Of a stretch of DNA of 64,000 nt, positions 18,693 through 28,936 are shown piece by piece. Position 1 is the first letter of the stretch, and every line of letters starts with the position of its first letter. The notes beneath the pieces were generated by a model, which was not told the origin of the DNA, did no database searches, and was given only the letters and a program-made list of their open reading frames with translations. Position numbers and translations under genes: made by a program. The stretch spans positions 55,838 through 119,837 of the forward strand of contig CAMWLS010000001.1 of the NCBI GenBank assembly GCA_947175205.1, given 5' to 3'. The DNA comes from an uncultured Porphyromonadaceae bacterium. Its GTDB lineage: Bacteria; Bacteroidota; Bacteroidia; Bacteroidales; Muribaculaceae.

Positions 18693-20810
18693 ATGCCACT
18701 AAATTTAAACCCCTTAAAGAATAATTCCGGAGGTAATACCGGAGGCAATAAGCCGCGCCGCCAGTTCAGCATGTACTGGATGTACGCTATTGTTCTCCTT
18801 TTTCTTATAGGAGTATATTATCTTGACGATAACTCTGTAAAAAAGCAGGTCAGTTATTCTGACTTTGAGAAATATGTTGAGACAGGAGGCGTCACCAAGA
18901 TTACAGTTTTCACTGATAAGAAAGAGGCTGAGGCTCAGCTGACTGATTCTCTTGCTAAACAGATTTTCAAGGGCCATGAGATATCCAAGGGAACAAATGC
19001 CATGGTGTATGCAGATATACCATCTGCTGACCGCCTTGCTGAAAAACTTGACCAGTGGCGTGTGAGCGGTGTCTTCACCGGCGAAGTATCTTATGAGAAA
19101 AGCAGTCAGTGGATGTCAGTGTTCTGGACTTTCGGTCCCATCGTTCTGCTGGTGGCGCTGTGGTTCTGGATTATGAAACGTATGTCCGGAGGCGGCTCTC
19201 CCGGAGGCGGAGGCGGCGTTTTCAGCGTGGGTAAGTCCAAGGCCATGCTCTTTGATAAAGACAACGCTGTAAACGTTACATTCAAGGATGTTGCGGGCCT
19301 GAATGAAGCGAAGACTGAGATAGAGGAAATTGTTGAATTCCTCAAAAACCCTTCTCGCTATACTGACCTTGGAGGTAAGATACCTAAGGGAGCGTTACTG
19401 GTAGGCCCTCCCGGTACCGGTAAAACATTGCTTGCAAAGGCTGTGGCAGGAGAAGCTAATGTTCCGTTTTTCTCCATGTCAGGCAGTGACTTTGTTGAAA
19501 TGTTTGTGGGCGTGGGTGCCTCACGAGTGCGCGATTTGTTCCGACAGGCAAAAGAAAAAGCTCCGTGTATTGTTTTCATTGATGAGATTGATGCAGTGGG
19601 ACGCGCCCGTGGTAAGAATCTTAATATGGGAGGCAATGATGAGAGAGAGAATACTCTTAACCAGCTCCTCACTGAGATGGACGGTTTCGGGTCCAATTCA
19701 GGTGTCATAATTCTGGCGGCCACTAACCGTGCTGATATATTGGATAAAGCGCTGCTGCGTGCAGGACGTTTTGACCGTCAGATTTACGTAGACCTGCCTG
19801 ACCTTAATGAACGCGTAGCTATATTTAATGTCCATCTCAAGAAGATTAAAAAGGATGACAGCGTGGATGTGGATCTTCTGGCGCGTCAGACTCCGGGTTT
19901 CTCAGGCGCTGACATTGCCAATGTATGTAATGAAGCTGCGCTGATTGCAGCGCGTCATAACAAGAGTACAGTTACACGTGAAGACTTCATTGCTGCCGTT
20001 GACCGTATAATAGGGGGGCTTGAAAAACGGAGTAAGATTACCACAGATGAGGAAAAGCGGGCTATTGCCATTCATGAAGCCGGCCATGCCACAGTGAGCT
20101 GGATGCTCAGATATGCCAATCCCCTGATTAAGGTAACCATTGTACCCAGAGGGAAGGCGTTGGGGGCTGCGTGGTATCTGCCGGAAGAACGTCAGATTAC
20201 GCCCTCACAAGCTCTTCTGGATGAGATGTGCGCCACTCTTGGCGGCAGAGCGGCTGAAGAATTGTTCCTGGGACATATTTCCACAGGAGCGGCAAATGAC
20301 CTGGAGAGAGTAACCAAGCAGGCTTACGCAATGGTGGTGTATTACGGCATGAGTGAGAGACTTCCCAATCTTTCATATTATGACTCAAGCGGACAGGCTT
20401 ACGGCTTTACGAAACCTTACTCAGAGGAACGCGCCAATATTATTGATGAAGAAGTATCACGCATAGTGGCTGAGCAGTATCAGAGAGCTAAAGACATCCT
20501 CACCAAATATGCTGAAGGCCACGGACAGTTAGCTGATGTGCTGATTAACCGTGAAGTTATCTTTACAGAGGATGTTGAAAAGATTTTTGGTCCCCGTCAG
20601 TGGCAGTCACGTACTGATGAAATTCTTTCAGCCGGTAAAGAAGAAATTAAGGAGGACCGTCACCCTGACGCTGAGGATGTTGAGGCCGAAGATATAAGTA
20701 GTCCGGACACGAAATCAGATGGAAATAAAAAGCCTGATGGGCCATCCACTGATGTTCAGGATGCGCAGAATTCTTCAGAACAGACTCCTCCACCTTATAA
20801 AGCTAAATAA
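18693..20810 (+). CDS. ftsH: ATP-dependent zinc metalloprotease FtsH
   Basis: A membrane-anchored AAA+ protease that degrades misfolded membrane proteins and regulatory substrates. Domains in the 705 residues: cytosolic N-terminus, first membrane helix ([15 protein letters not shown], about 29-43), periplasmic domain, second membrane helix ([15 protein letters not shown], about 147-161), AAA module with Walker A GPPGTGKT, Walker [13 protein letters not shown] and second-region RAGRFDRQ, then the protease domain with zinc site HEAGHATV. The C-terminal ~70 residues are acidic and Pro/Ser-rich. In relatives I remember, cdsA often follows ftsH; here a hairpin and feoAB follow instead. Confidence 0.96.
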   Translation: MPLNLNPLKNNSGGNTGGNKPRRQFSMYWMYAIVLLFLIGVYYLDDNSVKKQVSYSDFEKYVETGGVTKITVFTDKKEAEAQLTDSLAKQIFKGHEISKGTNAMVYADIPSADRLAEKLDQWRVSGVFTGEVSYEKSSQWMSVFWTFGPIVLLVALWFWIMKRMSGGGSPGGGGGVFSVGKSKAMLFDKDNAVNVTFKDVAGLNEAKTEIEEIVEFLKNPSRYTDLGGKIPKGALLVGPPGTGKTLLAKAVAGEANVPFFSMSGSDFVEMFVGVGASRVRDLFRQAKEKAPCIVFIDEIDAVGRARGKNLNMGGNDERENTLNQLLTEMDGFGSNSGVIILAATNRADILDKALLRAGRFDRQIYVDLPDLNERVAIFNVHLKKIKKDDSVDVDLLARQTPGFSGADIANVCNEAALIAARHNKSTVTREDFIAAVDRIIGGLEKRSKITTDEEKRAIAIHEAGHATVSWMLRYANPLIKVTIVPRGKALGAAWYLPEERQITPSQALLDEMCATLGGRAAEELFLGHISTGAANDLERVTKQAYAMVVYYGMSERLPNLSYYDSSGQAYGFTKPYSEERANIIDEEVSRIVAEQYQRAKDILTKYAEGHGQLADVLINREVIFTEDVEKIFGPRQWQSRTDEILSAGKEEIKEDRHPDAEDVEAEDISSPDTKSDGNKKPDGPSTDVQDAQNSSEQTPPPYKAK

Positions 20811-20825
20811 CAAGTAATAAAAGAA

Positions 20826-20858
20826 CGAGCCGACAGTAGTATTCTATTAGTCGGCTCG
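20826..20858 (+). terminator. Hairpin after ftsH
   Basis: A perfect 9-bp stem CGAGCCGAC/GTCGGCTCG with a 15-nt loop begins 16 nt after the ftsH stop and ends 47 nt before feoAB. The following GGTATTAAATAA is not a strong T-run, so partial read-through is possible. Confidence 0.6.
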
Positions 20859-20905
20859 GGTATTAAATAACGCTATCTATATACCCTTCAGAGGGTATCT
20901 GGTAT

Positions 20906-23308
20906 ATGAATAATACAGTTAAGCTGTCCCAACTTTTACCCGGAGATACTTGCGTGGTATCAAAGGTCCACGGTCACGGAGCGTTCAGAAAGCGCGTCCT
21001 GGAGATGGGAATCATAAAAGGCCGGCCAATTCAGGTTCTGCTTCAAGCTCCCCTTAATGACCCTGTAAAGTATCGCGTAATGGACTATGAGGTTTCATTG
21101 CGACGTTCTGAAGCAGATTTGATAGAAGTGACAGAGGTGACAGATCCTCAACAGAAACATGAGCTTGTGAGTACGGGGACTGTCCTCTGTGATGAGACTC
21201 TCCAGACCATTGGTTCCCACAGCCACAAAGTCATTAATGTGGCCCTTATTGGTAATCCCAATTGTGGAAAAACGTCTCTCTTCAATATTGCCTCAGGGGC
21301 AAAGGAGCATGTTGGCAATTATTCAGGTGTCACCGTTGACGCCAAAACCGGCCATTTCAGATATAACGGCTATAGATTTAACTTTGTGGATTTACCGGGA
21401 ACTTATTCACTTGCGAGTTATTCACCTGAAGAACTTTACGTAAGGGAATATCTGCGTGATGAGAGTGCGGATATCATTCTTAATGTGGTGGATGCCTCTA
21501 ATCTGGAACGTAATCTGTATCTAACCACAGAACTTATAGATATGGACAGGCGTGTGGTTATAGCCCTTAACATGTATGATGAGCTCAGGCGCCGTGGGGA
21601 TGAACTGGATTATGAAGCTCTGGGCCGTATGATTGGAGTGCCAATGGTCCCTGTGATTGCTCGTACAGGAGAGGGAGTAAATAAACTCCTTGATACTGTT
21701 ATAGCCACCTTTGAGGGTAAACATTCTGATGTCCGCCACGTACACGTAAGCCTTGGACCGGACATGGAGGCTGCTGTACGCAAGCTGATTGACCGTCTTA
21801 AGGAGTGTGAGAACATGCATCATCACTTTTCTCCGCGCTATGTGGCCATTAAACTGCTTGAAGGTGATACCATGAGTGAGAAAATGGTGAGAAATCTTAA
21901 AGAAGGGACCACCATTCTGGAATTAAGAGATATCCTCAGGAAACATCTTGAGGATATGACTCAGCAAGATATCAGCGCTGATATAGCTGCAAATAAATAC
22001 GGCTTTATTGCCGGAGCTCTTGCTGAGACCTTTATGCCAGGCAATAAAGAGAGTAACCAAAGTACCCGTATAATGGATGCTTTGGCCACAAGTAAACTTC
22101 TGGGGTTCCCGCTTTTTATAGCCATAATGTGTTTTATCTTCTGGGCAACATTCTATATTGGTCAGTATCCCATGGACTGGATAGAAAGCGGGGTGAGCGC
22201 TCTGTCACTTTTAACTCATTCTTATCTTTCAGCCGGTCCTGTCAGAGATATGATTGCAGACGGAATAATAGGCGGAGTGGGGGGCGTCATTGTTTTCCTG
22301 CCCAATATCCTGATTCTGTATTTTTGTATCTCATTCATGGAGGACTCCGGTTATATGGCGCGCGCGGCCTTTATAATGGATAAACTAATGCATAAAATAG
22401 GATTGCACGGGAAGAGCTTTATTCCTCTTGTTATGGGGTTTGGCTGTAATGTGCCGGCTATCACAGCGTCAAGGGCAATAGAAAGTAAGAGTAGCCGTCT
22501 GATTACCATACTCATAAATCCCTTTATGTCATGTTCAGCGCGACTGCCTATTTATGTTCTCATGGTGGGAACATTTTTCCCGGCTCATGCTTCACTGGTC
22601 TTTATAGGACTATATCTTACAGGGATTCTTATGGCTGTGATTACGGCTAAATTATTAAGAAAGTCGCTGTTCAAAAAGGATGAAACCCCCTTTGTAATGG
22701 AACTTCCGCCATATAGAGTTCCAACTCTGAAAGCATCTCTACGGCATACCTGGGGCAAAGGAGAGCAGTATCTCAAAAAGATGGGAGGCCCCATACTGAT
22801 AGCATCCATTCTGGTGTGGGCACTGAATTATTTCCCAAGACCCGCTGATATTCATGATACTAATGGGGCGGCACAACAGGAAACAGTCAGCAATGACTCA
22901 TACCTTTATAGAATAGGTAAGGCCGTCACACCCGTATTGGAACCCTTGGGCTTTAACTGGAAGGCTACTGTGGCAGCCGTGGCCGGAGTTCCGGCAAAGG
23001 AAATAGTGGTATCCACCCTGGGCGTTTTATATACAGGTGATGAAGCCACTGCTGAATCAACTTTGGCTGAGCGTCTGAAAGCTGATAACGGAGAGAGTTC
23101 TGAGGCTTCAAACGATGGATTTACTTCAGCTTCAGCGCTTAGCTTTCTGGTGTTCATATTACTTTACTGCCCGTGTACAGCCACTGTTACCGCTATTGCG
23201 CGAGAAACAGGTTCATGGCGGTGGTCAGCATTCTCTGTCTTTTATAATACGGCTGTTGCATGGCTGGCGTCCTGGTTAGTATTTACAGTTACCAGGATGA
23301 TATTATAG
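20906..23308 (+). CDS. feoB: Fused FeoA-FeoB ferrous iron transporter
   Basis: An inner-membrane GTPase-coupled Fe(II) importer. The first ~75 residues form an FeoA-like SH3 domain (VSKVHGHGAFRKRVLEMGIIKG; YRVMDYEVSLRRSEADLIEV). The G domain follows with GNPNCGKTS (about 116-124), G3 DLPGTYSL and G4 NMYDE. From about residue 385 a polytopic membrane domain carries FeoB hallmarks: GVIVFLPNILILYF, EDSGYMARAAFIMD, GCNVPAITASRAIE, the gate-like SCSARLPIYVLMVG, and GVPAKEIVVSTLGVLY. The FeoA-FeoB fusion is common in Bacteroidetes. I see no Fur-box candidate I would defend. It follows ftsH after a hairpin. Confidence 0.95.
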   Translation: MNNTVKLSQLLPGDTCVVSKVHGHGAFRKRVLEMGIIKGRPIQVLLQAPLNDPVKYRVMDYEVSLRRSEADLIEVTEVTDPQQKHELVSTGTVLCDETLQTIGSHSHKVINVALIGNPNCGKTSLFNIASGAKEHVGNYSGVTVDAKTGHFRYNGYRFNFVDLPGTYSLASYSPEELYVREYLRDESADIILNVVDASNLERNLYLTTELIDMDRRVVIALNMYDELRRRGDELDYEALGRMIGVPMVPVIARTGEGVNKLLDTVIATFEGKHSDVRHVHVSLGPDMEAAVRKLIDRLKECENMHHHFSPRYVAIKLLEGDTMSEKMVRNLKEGTTILELRDILRKHLEDMTQQDISADIAANKYGFIAGALAETFMPGNKESNQSTRIMDALATSKLLGFPLFIAIMCFIFWATFYIGQYPMDWIESGVSALSLLTHSYLSAGPVRDMIADGIIGGVGGVIVFLPNILILYFCISFMEDSGYMARAAFIMDKLMHKIGLHGKSFIPLVMGFGCNVPAITASRAIESKSSRLITILINPFMSCSARLPIYVLMVGTFFPAHASLVFIGLYLTGILMAVITAKLLRKSLFKKDETPFVMELPPYRVPTLKASLRHTWGKGEQYLKKMGGPILIASILVWALNYFPRPADIHDTNGAAQQETVSNDSYLYRIGKAVTPVLEPLGFNWKATVAAVAGVPAKEIVVSTLGVLYTGDEATAESTLAERLKADNGESSEASNDGFTSASALSFLVFILLYCPCTATVTAIARETGSWRWSAFSVFYNTAVAWLASWLVFTVTRMIL

Positions 23309-23314
23309 GCCATG

Positions 23315-23902
23315 TTATATGATACCTTCACTGAAGGCTACTTCACGGTACGCGTTTATCATACGCCTGATCTGACGGTCTTCATCTATGGCTTTGTATA
23401 TACCAATGGGGAGTCCGATGACAACACCTAAAACACCTCCAAAAAATACATCCTCTGACGTATAGTAAAACACATACAGCATCAGACTTATCATGCACGC
23501 TGCAAAGATAAAGCTGACAATGAGAGTATAGCGCTGGAACTTCTGAATCTTGATGGCCCGGTGCAGAGCTTCCACAACCGGTGTATCCAGTGAGGCTATC
23601 TTTTTTATATAGGACGCAAATACGCCGTTGACAATACCCATGCTGACGCCAAAAATTATATACAGTAAAATTATCCAGATGGACATATGGGGCACTATAC
23701 GGTGCAGAAGATAACCCATGGGGAAAAAGGCAAATCCCAGGAATTCCATACGTGTGTAGCGGTGTATCAACTTTTGTGCTGCGGAACGTGCGTGTCTGGC
23801 TCGCTCAGCTATCCGTTGAATATCTGTAGTGTTTGTTGTTTCTATTCTTTGCCACTCAGCCTTAAGTATCTCAAGAGGGTCCTTTTCTAAACGTTCATTC
23901 AT
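23315..23902 (-). CDS. Membrane protein paired with ECF sigma factor
   Basis: Unrecognised 195-residue protein. The N-terminal ~55 residues are charged and helical (EILKAEWQRIETTNTTDIQRIAERARHA shows the pattern), then come two pairs of membrane helices (MEFLGFAFFPMGYLLHRIV; IWIILLYIIFGVSMGIVNGVF; YTLIVSFIFAACMISLMLYVF; VFFGGVLGVVIGLPIGIYKAI) and a short basic tail. It begins 12 nt after the sigma-factor stop. A membrane protein with a cytoplasmic helical N-terminus directly downstream of an ECF sigma gene is a plausible anti-sigma factor, but no zinc-binding anti-sigma motif is visible and this is inference from position only. Confidence 0.65.
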   Translation of the reverse strand: MNERLEKDPLEILKAEWQRIETTNTTDIQRIAERARHARSAAQKLIHRYTRMEFLGFAFFPMGYLLHRIVPHMSIWIILLYIIFGVSMGIVNGVFASYIKKIASLDTPVVEALHRAIKIQKFQRYTLIVSFIFAACMISLMLYVFYYTSEDVFFGGVLGVVIGLPIGIYKAIDEDRQIRRMINAYREVAFSEGII

Positions 23903-23914
23903 GGTCAGATATTT

Positions 23915-24469
23915 TTACTTTAACACCATTGCTTTTTTCTTTAGTCTCTCTTTAATGCGGTGCAGAGAAGTTGCCACATTTGATTTGCTCAAACCGGTAA
24001 TCAGTGCTATCTCATCATAACTGCGGTCTTCCAGCCATAGCGTAACGAGTGCCTTTTCCAGTGGCTTAAGCTCAGAGATGAGTTTGCGGAGAAGCTCATA
24101 TCTTTCTTTCTCCTCAGAAGCTTTCTGAAAGTCATCACCGGCTATGGACAGAACAGGTTCATCTATGGAGAGAGTGTTAGAATGACGGGAATTCTTCCGG
24201 TGCCAGGTAATACACGTGTTCAGTGCAAGGCGGTATATCCACGTGGAGAGTTTTGCATCGCCACGGAATGAATCCAGCCCTTGCCATAGATTAATACATA
24301 CCTCCTGCCATAAATCCTCATATGATGCGTCAGCTCCGGCATAGACATAGCACACCTTGGACATGATGCTCCCGTACTCAGTCAGTAAGGCAGAGTACTT
24401 TTCTTCTCTTGCGTCGGCATTTTTTCTATGAAAGAATGAAAGAATCATAAACTGTTTTTTTAGACGCAA
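23915..24469 (-). CDS. ECF-type RNA polymerase sigma factor
   Basis: A 184-residue sigma-70 family factor of the extracytoplasmic-function class, lacking regions 1 and 3. Region 2 is recognisable in YEDLWQEVCINLWQGLDSFRGDAKLSTWIYRLALNTCI, and region 4 in ELKPLEKALVTLWLEDRSYDEIALITGLSKSNVATSLHRIKERLKKK (shown in parts by LEDRSYDEIALITGLS and ATSLHRIKERLKKK). The gene is 12 nt upstream of the membrane-protein gene that may encode its anti-sigma partner. No FecR-type anti-sigma or TonB receptor gene is adjacent, which argues against a polysaccharide- or iron-responsive FecI type. Confidence 0.9.
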   Translation of the reverse strand: MRLKKQFMILSFFHRKNADAREEKYSALLTEYGSIMSKVCYVYAGADASYEDLWQEVCINLWQGLDSFRGDAKLSTWIYRLALNTCITWHRKNSRHSNTLSIDEPVLSIAGDDFQKASEEKERYELLRKLISELKPLEKALVTLWLEDRSYDEIALITGLSKSNVATSLHRIKERLKKKAMVLK

Positions 24470-24505
24470 GAGTATTTAAAAAAATTACACTTATGCTAAA
24501 ATAAA

Positions 24506-26311
24506 TTACAACGGCAAAGAGAAGATAGTCCCGTCAACAAGGGTTACAATAATACTGTCACTGGAAGGATTTTTTACGAAGCCATTAATCTCTCCGGTAC
24601 CAAGGGTATATGTCTTAATTACACGTCCGTCATTGCTGTCAAGGATACAGACAATTCCACGTCTTGAACCCACATATATCTTTTCGTTAACCTCTATAAT
24701 GGGGCATGGTGCATGGTCATATCCCATGCCCATGTTTGTAAGCCAGATTTCTTCATAACCGTTTCTGTTGTCCTTTATTGCCACTAATTCACCGTCCATA
24801 GTTTTTGCGTAGATGCTGCTCGCGTCTTCAGAGACACCCATACTTTCCCGAAATCTATGCGAATTATCTCTCCAGAGGGTTTCCCCTGTCTCAAGATCTA
24901 TGGCTGTCATGAACCTATCCGGAGCCACAATATATACGGTTGAATCTGTAACTGCGGGAACCACATTACCCGGACTCAGTAATCGGTTAGTCTTTCCATT
25001 TTCCCATAACCATTTTATATTCCCGGTCCCGGAATCAATACAGTACAGATGTGTATCCCAGCACCCGAAGACTATGTTTTTACCGTCAGGTGAAATAACC
25101 GGTGCGGCCTGACAGTAACCTTGAATACTGTCCGTAATAACAGCGATGTTGGATAACCCGATATCTGAACGGAGGAAATATCCGTGTCCGCCCTGATAAT
25201 AGTAGTCCCCGAGAACAGCTCCGTCAGCAACAGAAGGCTTATTTGCCGGAGAAGTAATATAATCAGTCTGCTTACCGGTTTTAATATCAAGGATACAAAT
25301 GCCCTTTGTTGCTGGGACTGCAACTCTATCTTTCAAGACCGTAGGACGTCCAAAAATAGCCATACCTATAGGCTCAGAGGTCCATAAAAGTGTTCCATCA
25401 GTAGCGTTAATCGCCTTAATCAAACCTGTAGATGTACCGTAAAATACTGTATCTCCGGCAACCACCGGGATTGTAAATATTGAAGCATCCTCTTTTACAA
25501 GCGGTTTAATATCCGGTGACGGAATACTAACCTCAATTGACTCCGGATGCTTCAGGCTGATTGTGTACATCAGTGTTGGAACCTCGGAAAGAAGTTTCTC
25601 ATAAAATACAGCTGTATCCTGATTAATATATACCAGAGAATAACCCAGTGAACCGTCTTTCATCTGCAAGGCGCGAACCATCACTCCGGGAATATCTCCC
25701 AGCGTATATTGCATCCAGTGGTGATAATGTCCGTTAATATGTATTACTGTGGGATATTTCTGTAGTATGTCCAGGTATTGCTGCCAGTTATCAAGATCAT
25801 TCTCTCTGATGGGATAATGATTAAAAGATACTACTCTACGCCCGGGAACTACAAGGCGTCCCAACTCCCTATCTAACATCAGCAATTCATCAGTGTTTGC
25901 GTGTCCATCACCCATTTTCATAAACGGACCACAATTAATACCCGCAATAACTGTGGAATCTATGACATCAAAGAAAGTGGTCCCTTGCCATAGTCTGGGG
26001 AAGGTGGTACCACAACTTTCGCTCCAATTATTTTCATGATTTCCGGGAATTACGTATAGCGGATGTGTGATAGAGTCCAGTTTACTTTTTACATTTAGCA
26101 GTTCTGCGTCATCGCCTTGATTGGTAAGGTCTCCGCACACAATTACAGCATCAAGATTTAAAGTGTTGATTTCCCGTACTGCAGCTGTGAGTGCTGAATC
26201 ACATCTGTTTCCCGGAGTCACGTGAATATCACTAAGAACAGCAAACTTCTGTGCAGAAACAGAGGTAAAGGTAGCAATAGTTGCAAAAATCAGGAAGAGA
26301 GGAAGTTTCAT
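24506..26311 (-). CDS. Secreted metallophosphoesterase fused to PQQ-like beta-propeller
   Basis: A 601-residue exported protein; the start is set at MKLPLFLIFATIATF because it begins a clear signal peptide (ending SVSAQ) and follows rmuC by 10 nt. The N-terminal calcineurin-like phosphoesterase domain shows the metal motifs VLSDIHV, CGDLTNQG, IPGNHENNW and NGHYHHW (about residues 25-210). The rest (about 290-601) consists of repeats such as IKAINATDGTLLWTSEP and MTAIDLETGETLWRD, typical of PQQ-like beta-propellers. The substrate is unknown; the combination suggests a periplasmic or surface hydrolase with a binding platform. Confidence 0.87.
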   Translation of the reverse strand: MKLPLFLIFATIATFTSVSAQKFAVLSDIHVTPGNRCDSALTAAVREINTLNLDAVIVCGDLTNQGDDAELLNVKSKLDSITHPLYVIPGNHENNWSESCGTTFPRLWQGTTFFDVIDSTVIAGINCGPFMKMGDGHANTDELLMLDRELGRLVVPGRRVVSFNHYPIRENDLDNWQQYLDILQKYPTVIHINGHYHHWMQYTLGDIPGVMVRALQMKDGSLGYSLVYINQDTAVFYEKLLSEVPTLMYTISLKHPESIEVSIPSPDIKPLVKEDASIFTIPVVAGDTVFYGTSTGLIKAINATDGTLLWTSEPIGMAIFGRPTVLKDRVAVPATKGICILDIKTGKQTDYITSPANKPSVADGAVLGDYYYQGGHGYFLRSDIGLSNIAVITDSIQGYCQAAPVISPDGKNIVFGCWDTHLYCIDSGTGNIKWLWENGKTNRLLSPGNVVPAVTDSTVYIVAPDRFMTAIDLETGETLWRDNSHRFRESMGVSEDASSIYAKTMDGELVAIKDNRNGYEEIWLTNMGMGYDHAPCPIIEVNEKIYVGSRRGIVCILDSNDGRVIKTYTLGTGEINGFVKNPSSDSIIVTLVDGTIFSLPL

Positions 26312-26321
26312 AAATCCGGAT

Positions 26322-27551
26322 TTATTCTGATATTTTATCTGTATATTTTGATGGCAATTCTTTAGAAGTCTTAACTCCAAGTTTGTAAAGAGAATCAGCC
26401 CTTGATATCAAATTCCCTTTCCCTCCGGTAAGTTTTGAAAAAGCGCTGTCCCATGCATCACGTGCATTATCAAGAGAACGGTCAATTTTATCCATGTCTT
26501 CCAGAAAACCACGCATTTTCTCAAGCATTTTTGATGCTTGATTAGCTATCTCAACAGCATTTTTAGTCTGCTTGTCATGTCTCCACATCTGCTCTATCAA
26601 TTTTACCACAGACATCAGGTGAGTGGGAGAGACAATAATTATCCTGTTATCAAAGGCATATTCCCATAAACTCGGGTCAGTATTCATTGCAGCGAGGTAT
26701 GCGCCCTCGTGAGGAATAAACATCATTACAAAATCCACGCTGTTGCTTCCAACATAGTCCTGATATGACTTATTCTTAAGCTCAGAGATATGAAGCTTAA
26801 CAGACTGAGCATGAGCTTTCATGGCTTTGTCCGCCTCGGCTGCATCTGAAGCATTAAGAGCCTGAAGATAGGCCTTCATGGAGGTTTTGGAATCAATAAT
26901 TACGGTACGTCCGTCAGGATAATTCAGAACGGCATCCGGCCGTATTTTTTTACCTTGCTCATTCTCTGATGTAAACTGCAGGAAATACTCACGTCCTTCT
27001 GTCAAACCTGAACGTTTCAGTATGTTATCCAAAATCATCTCACCCCAGTCACCCTGAACTTTATTATTACCTTGTAAAGCCTGAGTCAGCCGCTTTGCTT
27101 CAATACCAATACAATGATTTAATTCCACAAGCTCCTTGATTTTTTCAGATAAAGAAAAACGCTCACGGGCCTCCTTGTCATATGATTCCTTAAACGCGTT
27201 TTGAAACTGGCGTAAGTTATCTGCCACAGGGTTGATAATTTCAGATACGCGGGTATGGCTCAACTCTGCCAAATCCATGGCAGAACGCTGAAGCACTTCT
27301 GCCGCAATGCCCCTCATTCTTTCTTCTGTATCCTTGCGGTCCTCATGAATACGTTTAATTTCGCGCTCATGTTCAGATGTAATTCTGTCCAGCTGTTCTT
27401 TAAGGACCTTGTTTTCAATCTGCATACCAGTAAGCTGCTGTGTCTTTTCATTAAGCTCAGCAGTCTGTTTTTTTAGTTTCTCTTCAGTTTTGAGGTGAAA
27501 TACAAAAATTATTATGAAGAAAATGGACAGGAGGATAAATACTATTTCCAT
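26322..27551 (-). CDS. rmuC: DNA recombination protein RmuC
   Basis: RmuC limits rearrangements at inverted repeats; it is predicted to be a nuclease of the PD-(D/E)XK fold. The 409-residue protein begins with a membrane anchor (EIVFILLSIFFIIIFVFHL), then a long coiled coil (about 22-125), then the conserved core: GNNKVQGDWGEMILDNILKRSG, the nuclease-like IRPDAVLNYPDGRTVIIDSKTS and YVGSNSVDFVMMFIPHEGAY. Length and order match the family. A purT terminator hairpin lies upstream and the phosphoesterase gene follows 10 nt downstream. Confidence 0.93.
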   Translation of the reverse strand: MEIVFILLSIFFIIIFVFHLKTEEKLKKQTAELNEKTQQLTGMQIENKVLKEQLDRITSEHEREIKRIHEDRKDTEERMRGIAAEVLQRSAMDLAELSHTRVSEIINPVADNLRQFQNAFKESYDKEARERFSLSEKIKELVELNHCIGIEAKRLTQALQGNNKVQGDWGEMILDNILKRSGLTEGREYFLQFTSENEQGKKIRPDAVLNYPDGRTVIIDSKTSMKAYLQALNASDAAEADKAMKAHAQSVKLHISELKNKSYQDYVGSNSVDFVMMFIPHEGAYLAAMNTDPSLWEYAFDNRIIIVSPTHLMSVVKLIEQMWRHDKQTKNAVEIANQASKMLEKMRGFLEDMDKIDRSLDNARDAWDSAFSKLTGGKGNLISRADSLYKLGVKTSKELPSKYTDKISE

Positions 27552-27574
27552 ATCTTAATTTGAGGCTTAAAACC

Positions 27575-27620
27575 AATAATGACGGAGTATCAGAGCTATT
27601 GCTGACACACCGCCATTATT
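27575..27620 (-). terminator. Hairpin terminator after purT
   Basis: Arms AATAATGACGG and CCGCCATTATT pair over 10 bp with one mismatch; a smaller TCAG/CTGA stem can form inside the loop. On the minus strand it is followed by TTGGTTTTAAG. It separates purT from rmuC. Confidence 0.6.
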
Positions 27621-27671
27621 TCAAATTATGTCTTATAAGACTAAGTTACAGTCTAATAAGTTCCAATAACT

Positions 27672-28862
27672 TTACCGTGGGAGGATATTTATTTTAAGAG
27701 CAGCATAGGCGCGGTCAGCTTTCTCTCTTGCCGTTTCAACGGTATCCGCGGTAGCAAGGATAACTCCCATTCTGCGGTGACCCTTAATTTCAGGTTTACC
27801 GAATATGCGTATCTGTACGCCGGGCTCAGAGAGGACATTTTCAAGATTGTCCATCTCAATCTTATCAGTATCACCTTCAACTACTATGGCACGGGAAGCA
27901 GACGGGCCATAGAATCTGATGGAGGGTACAGGAAGACCAAGCAATGCGCGCGCATGCAGCCCAAACTCGCTGAGATCCTGAGAAATCATGGTTACCATAC
28001 CGGTGTCATGGGGTCGGGGAGATACTTCACTGAAGATTACCTCATTATCTTTTATAAAGAGTTCTACGCCAAATATTCCGTAACCTCCCAGAGCATCTGT
28101 AATGGCTTTAGCTGCCTTGCGGGCTTCCTCCAGCGCATGTTCTGTCATAGCCTGAGGCTGCCATGACCATCTGTAATCTCCATCTACCTGAATGTGACCT
28201 ATGGGCTCACAGAAAACAGTACCTGCAGAGTTGCGCACAGTAAGAAGGGTAATTTCGTAGTCAAAATCAATGAATCCCTCCACTATGACACGTCCCGCAC
28301 CGGCACGGCCGCCTTCCTGTGCGTTACGCCATGCCTTTTCTATATCTTCCTGTGTCTTTATTGTGCTCTGGCCATGACCTGAAGAGCTCATTACCGGCTT
28401 TACTACACAGGGTATTCCTATTTCAGCTACAGCCTTACGGAATTCCTCATAATCAGATGCAAATCTGTATGGAGATGTCCGCAGGCCAAGTTCCTCTGCA
28501 GCCAGACGTCTTATTCCTTCACGATTCATGGTTAGCAGAGCTGCGTTAGCTGTAGGAACAACATGAAACCCTTCCTTTTCAAGCTCAACAAGGGTGGGAG
28601 TTGCAATGGCTTCAACTTCCGGAATAATAAAATCTGGTTTCTCCAGTTCAACAATCTCGCGTAATTTAGCCCCATCAAGCATGTTGAATACATGGCTGCG
28701 GTGAGCTATCTGCATGGCTGGCGCATTGGCGTAACGGTCACATGCCACTACCTCAACACCGTAACGCTGCAGTTCTATTGCCACTTCTTTCCCAAGTTCT
28801 CCACTACCCAACAAAAGGGCTTTAGTACCAACGGGAGTTAAAACTGAACCAATTTTTGTCAT
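27672..28862 (-). CDS. purT: Phosphoribosylglycinamide formyltransferase 2 (formate-dependent)
   Basis: PurT makes formyl-GAR from GAR, formate and ATP, the folate-independent third step of purine synthesis. The 396-residue protein has the ATP-grasp order: N-terminal nucleotide-binding-like domain ([19 protein letters not shown]), GAR-binding region, the ATP-binding loop [13 protein letters not shown], metal-binding [25 protein letters not shown] and the C-terminal [10 protein letters not shown]. Nearby 5-formyl-THF cyclo-ligase (74 nt upstream) and purF (39.2 kb) also serve one-carbon and purine metabolism. It ends before a hairpin terminator. Confidence 0.95.
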   Translation of the reverse strand: MTKIGSVLTPVGTKALLLGSGELGKEVAIELQRYGVEVVACDRYANAPAMQIAHRSHVFNMLDGAKLREIVELEKPDFIIPEVEAIATPTLVELEKEGFHVVPTANAALLTMNREGIRRLAAEELGLRTSPYRFASDYEEFRKAVAEIGIPCVVKPVMSSSGHGQSTIKTQEDIEKAWRNAQEGGRAGAGRVIVEGFIDFDYEITLLTVRNSAGTVFCEPIGHIQVDGDYRWSWQPQAMTEHALEEARKAAKAITDALGGYGIFGVELFIKDNEVIFSEVSPRPHDTGMVTMISQDLSEFGLHARALLGLPVPSIRFYGPSASRAIVVEGDTDKIEMDNLENVLSEPGVQIRIFGKPEIKGHRRMGVILATADTVETAREKADRAYAALKINILPR

Positions 28863-28936
28863 TATATTAAGTTTAAGTGATAAATGAAAGGTATCTTAAA
28901 TTATGGGACTTAGTCCTATAAGTTTAAAGCGGGCTT

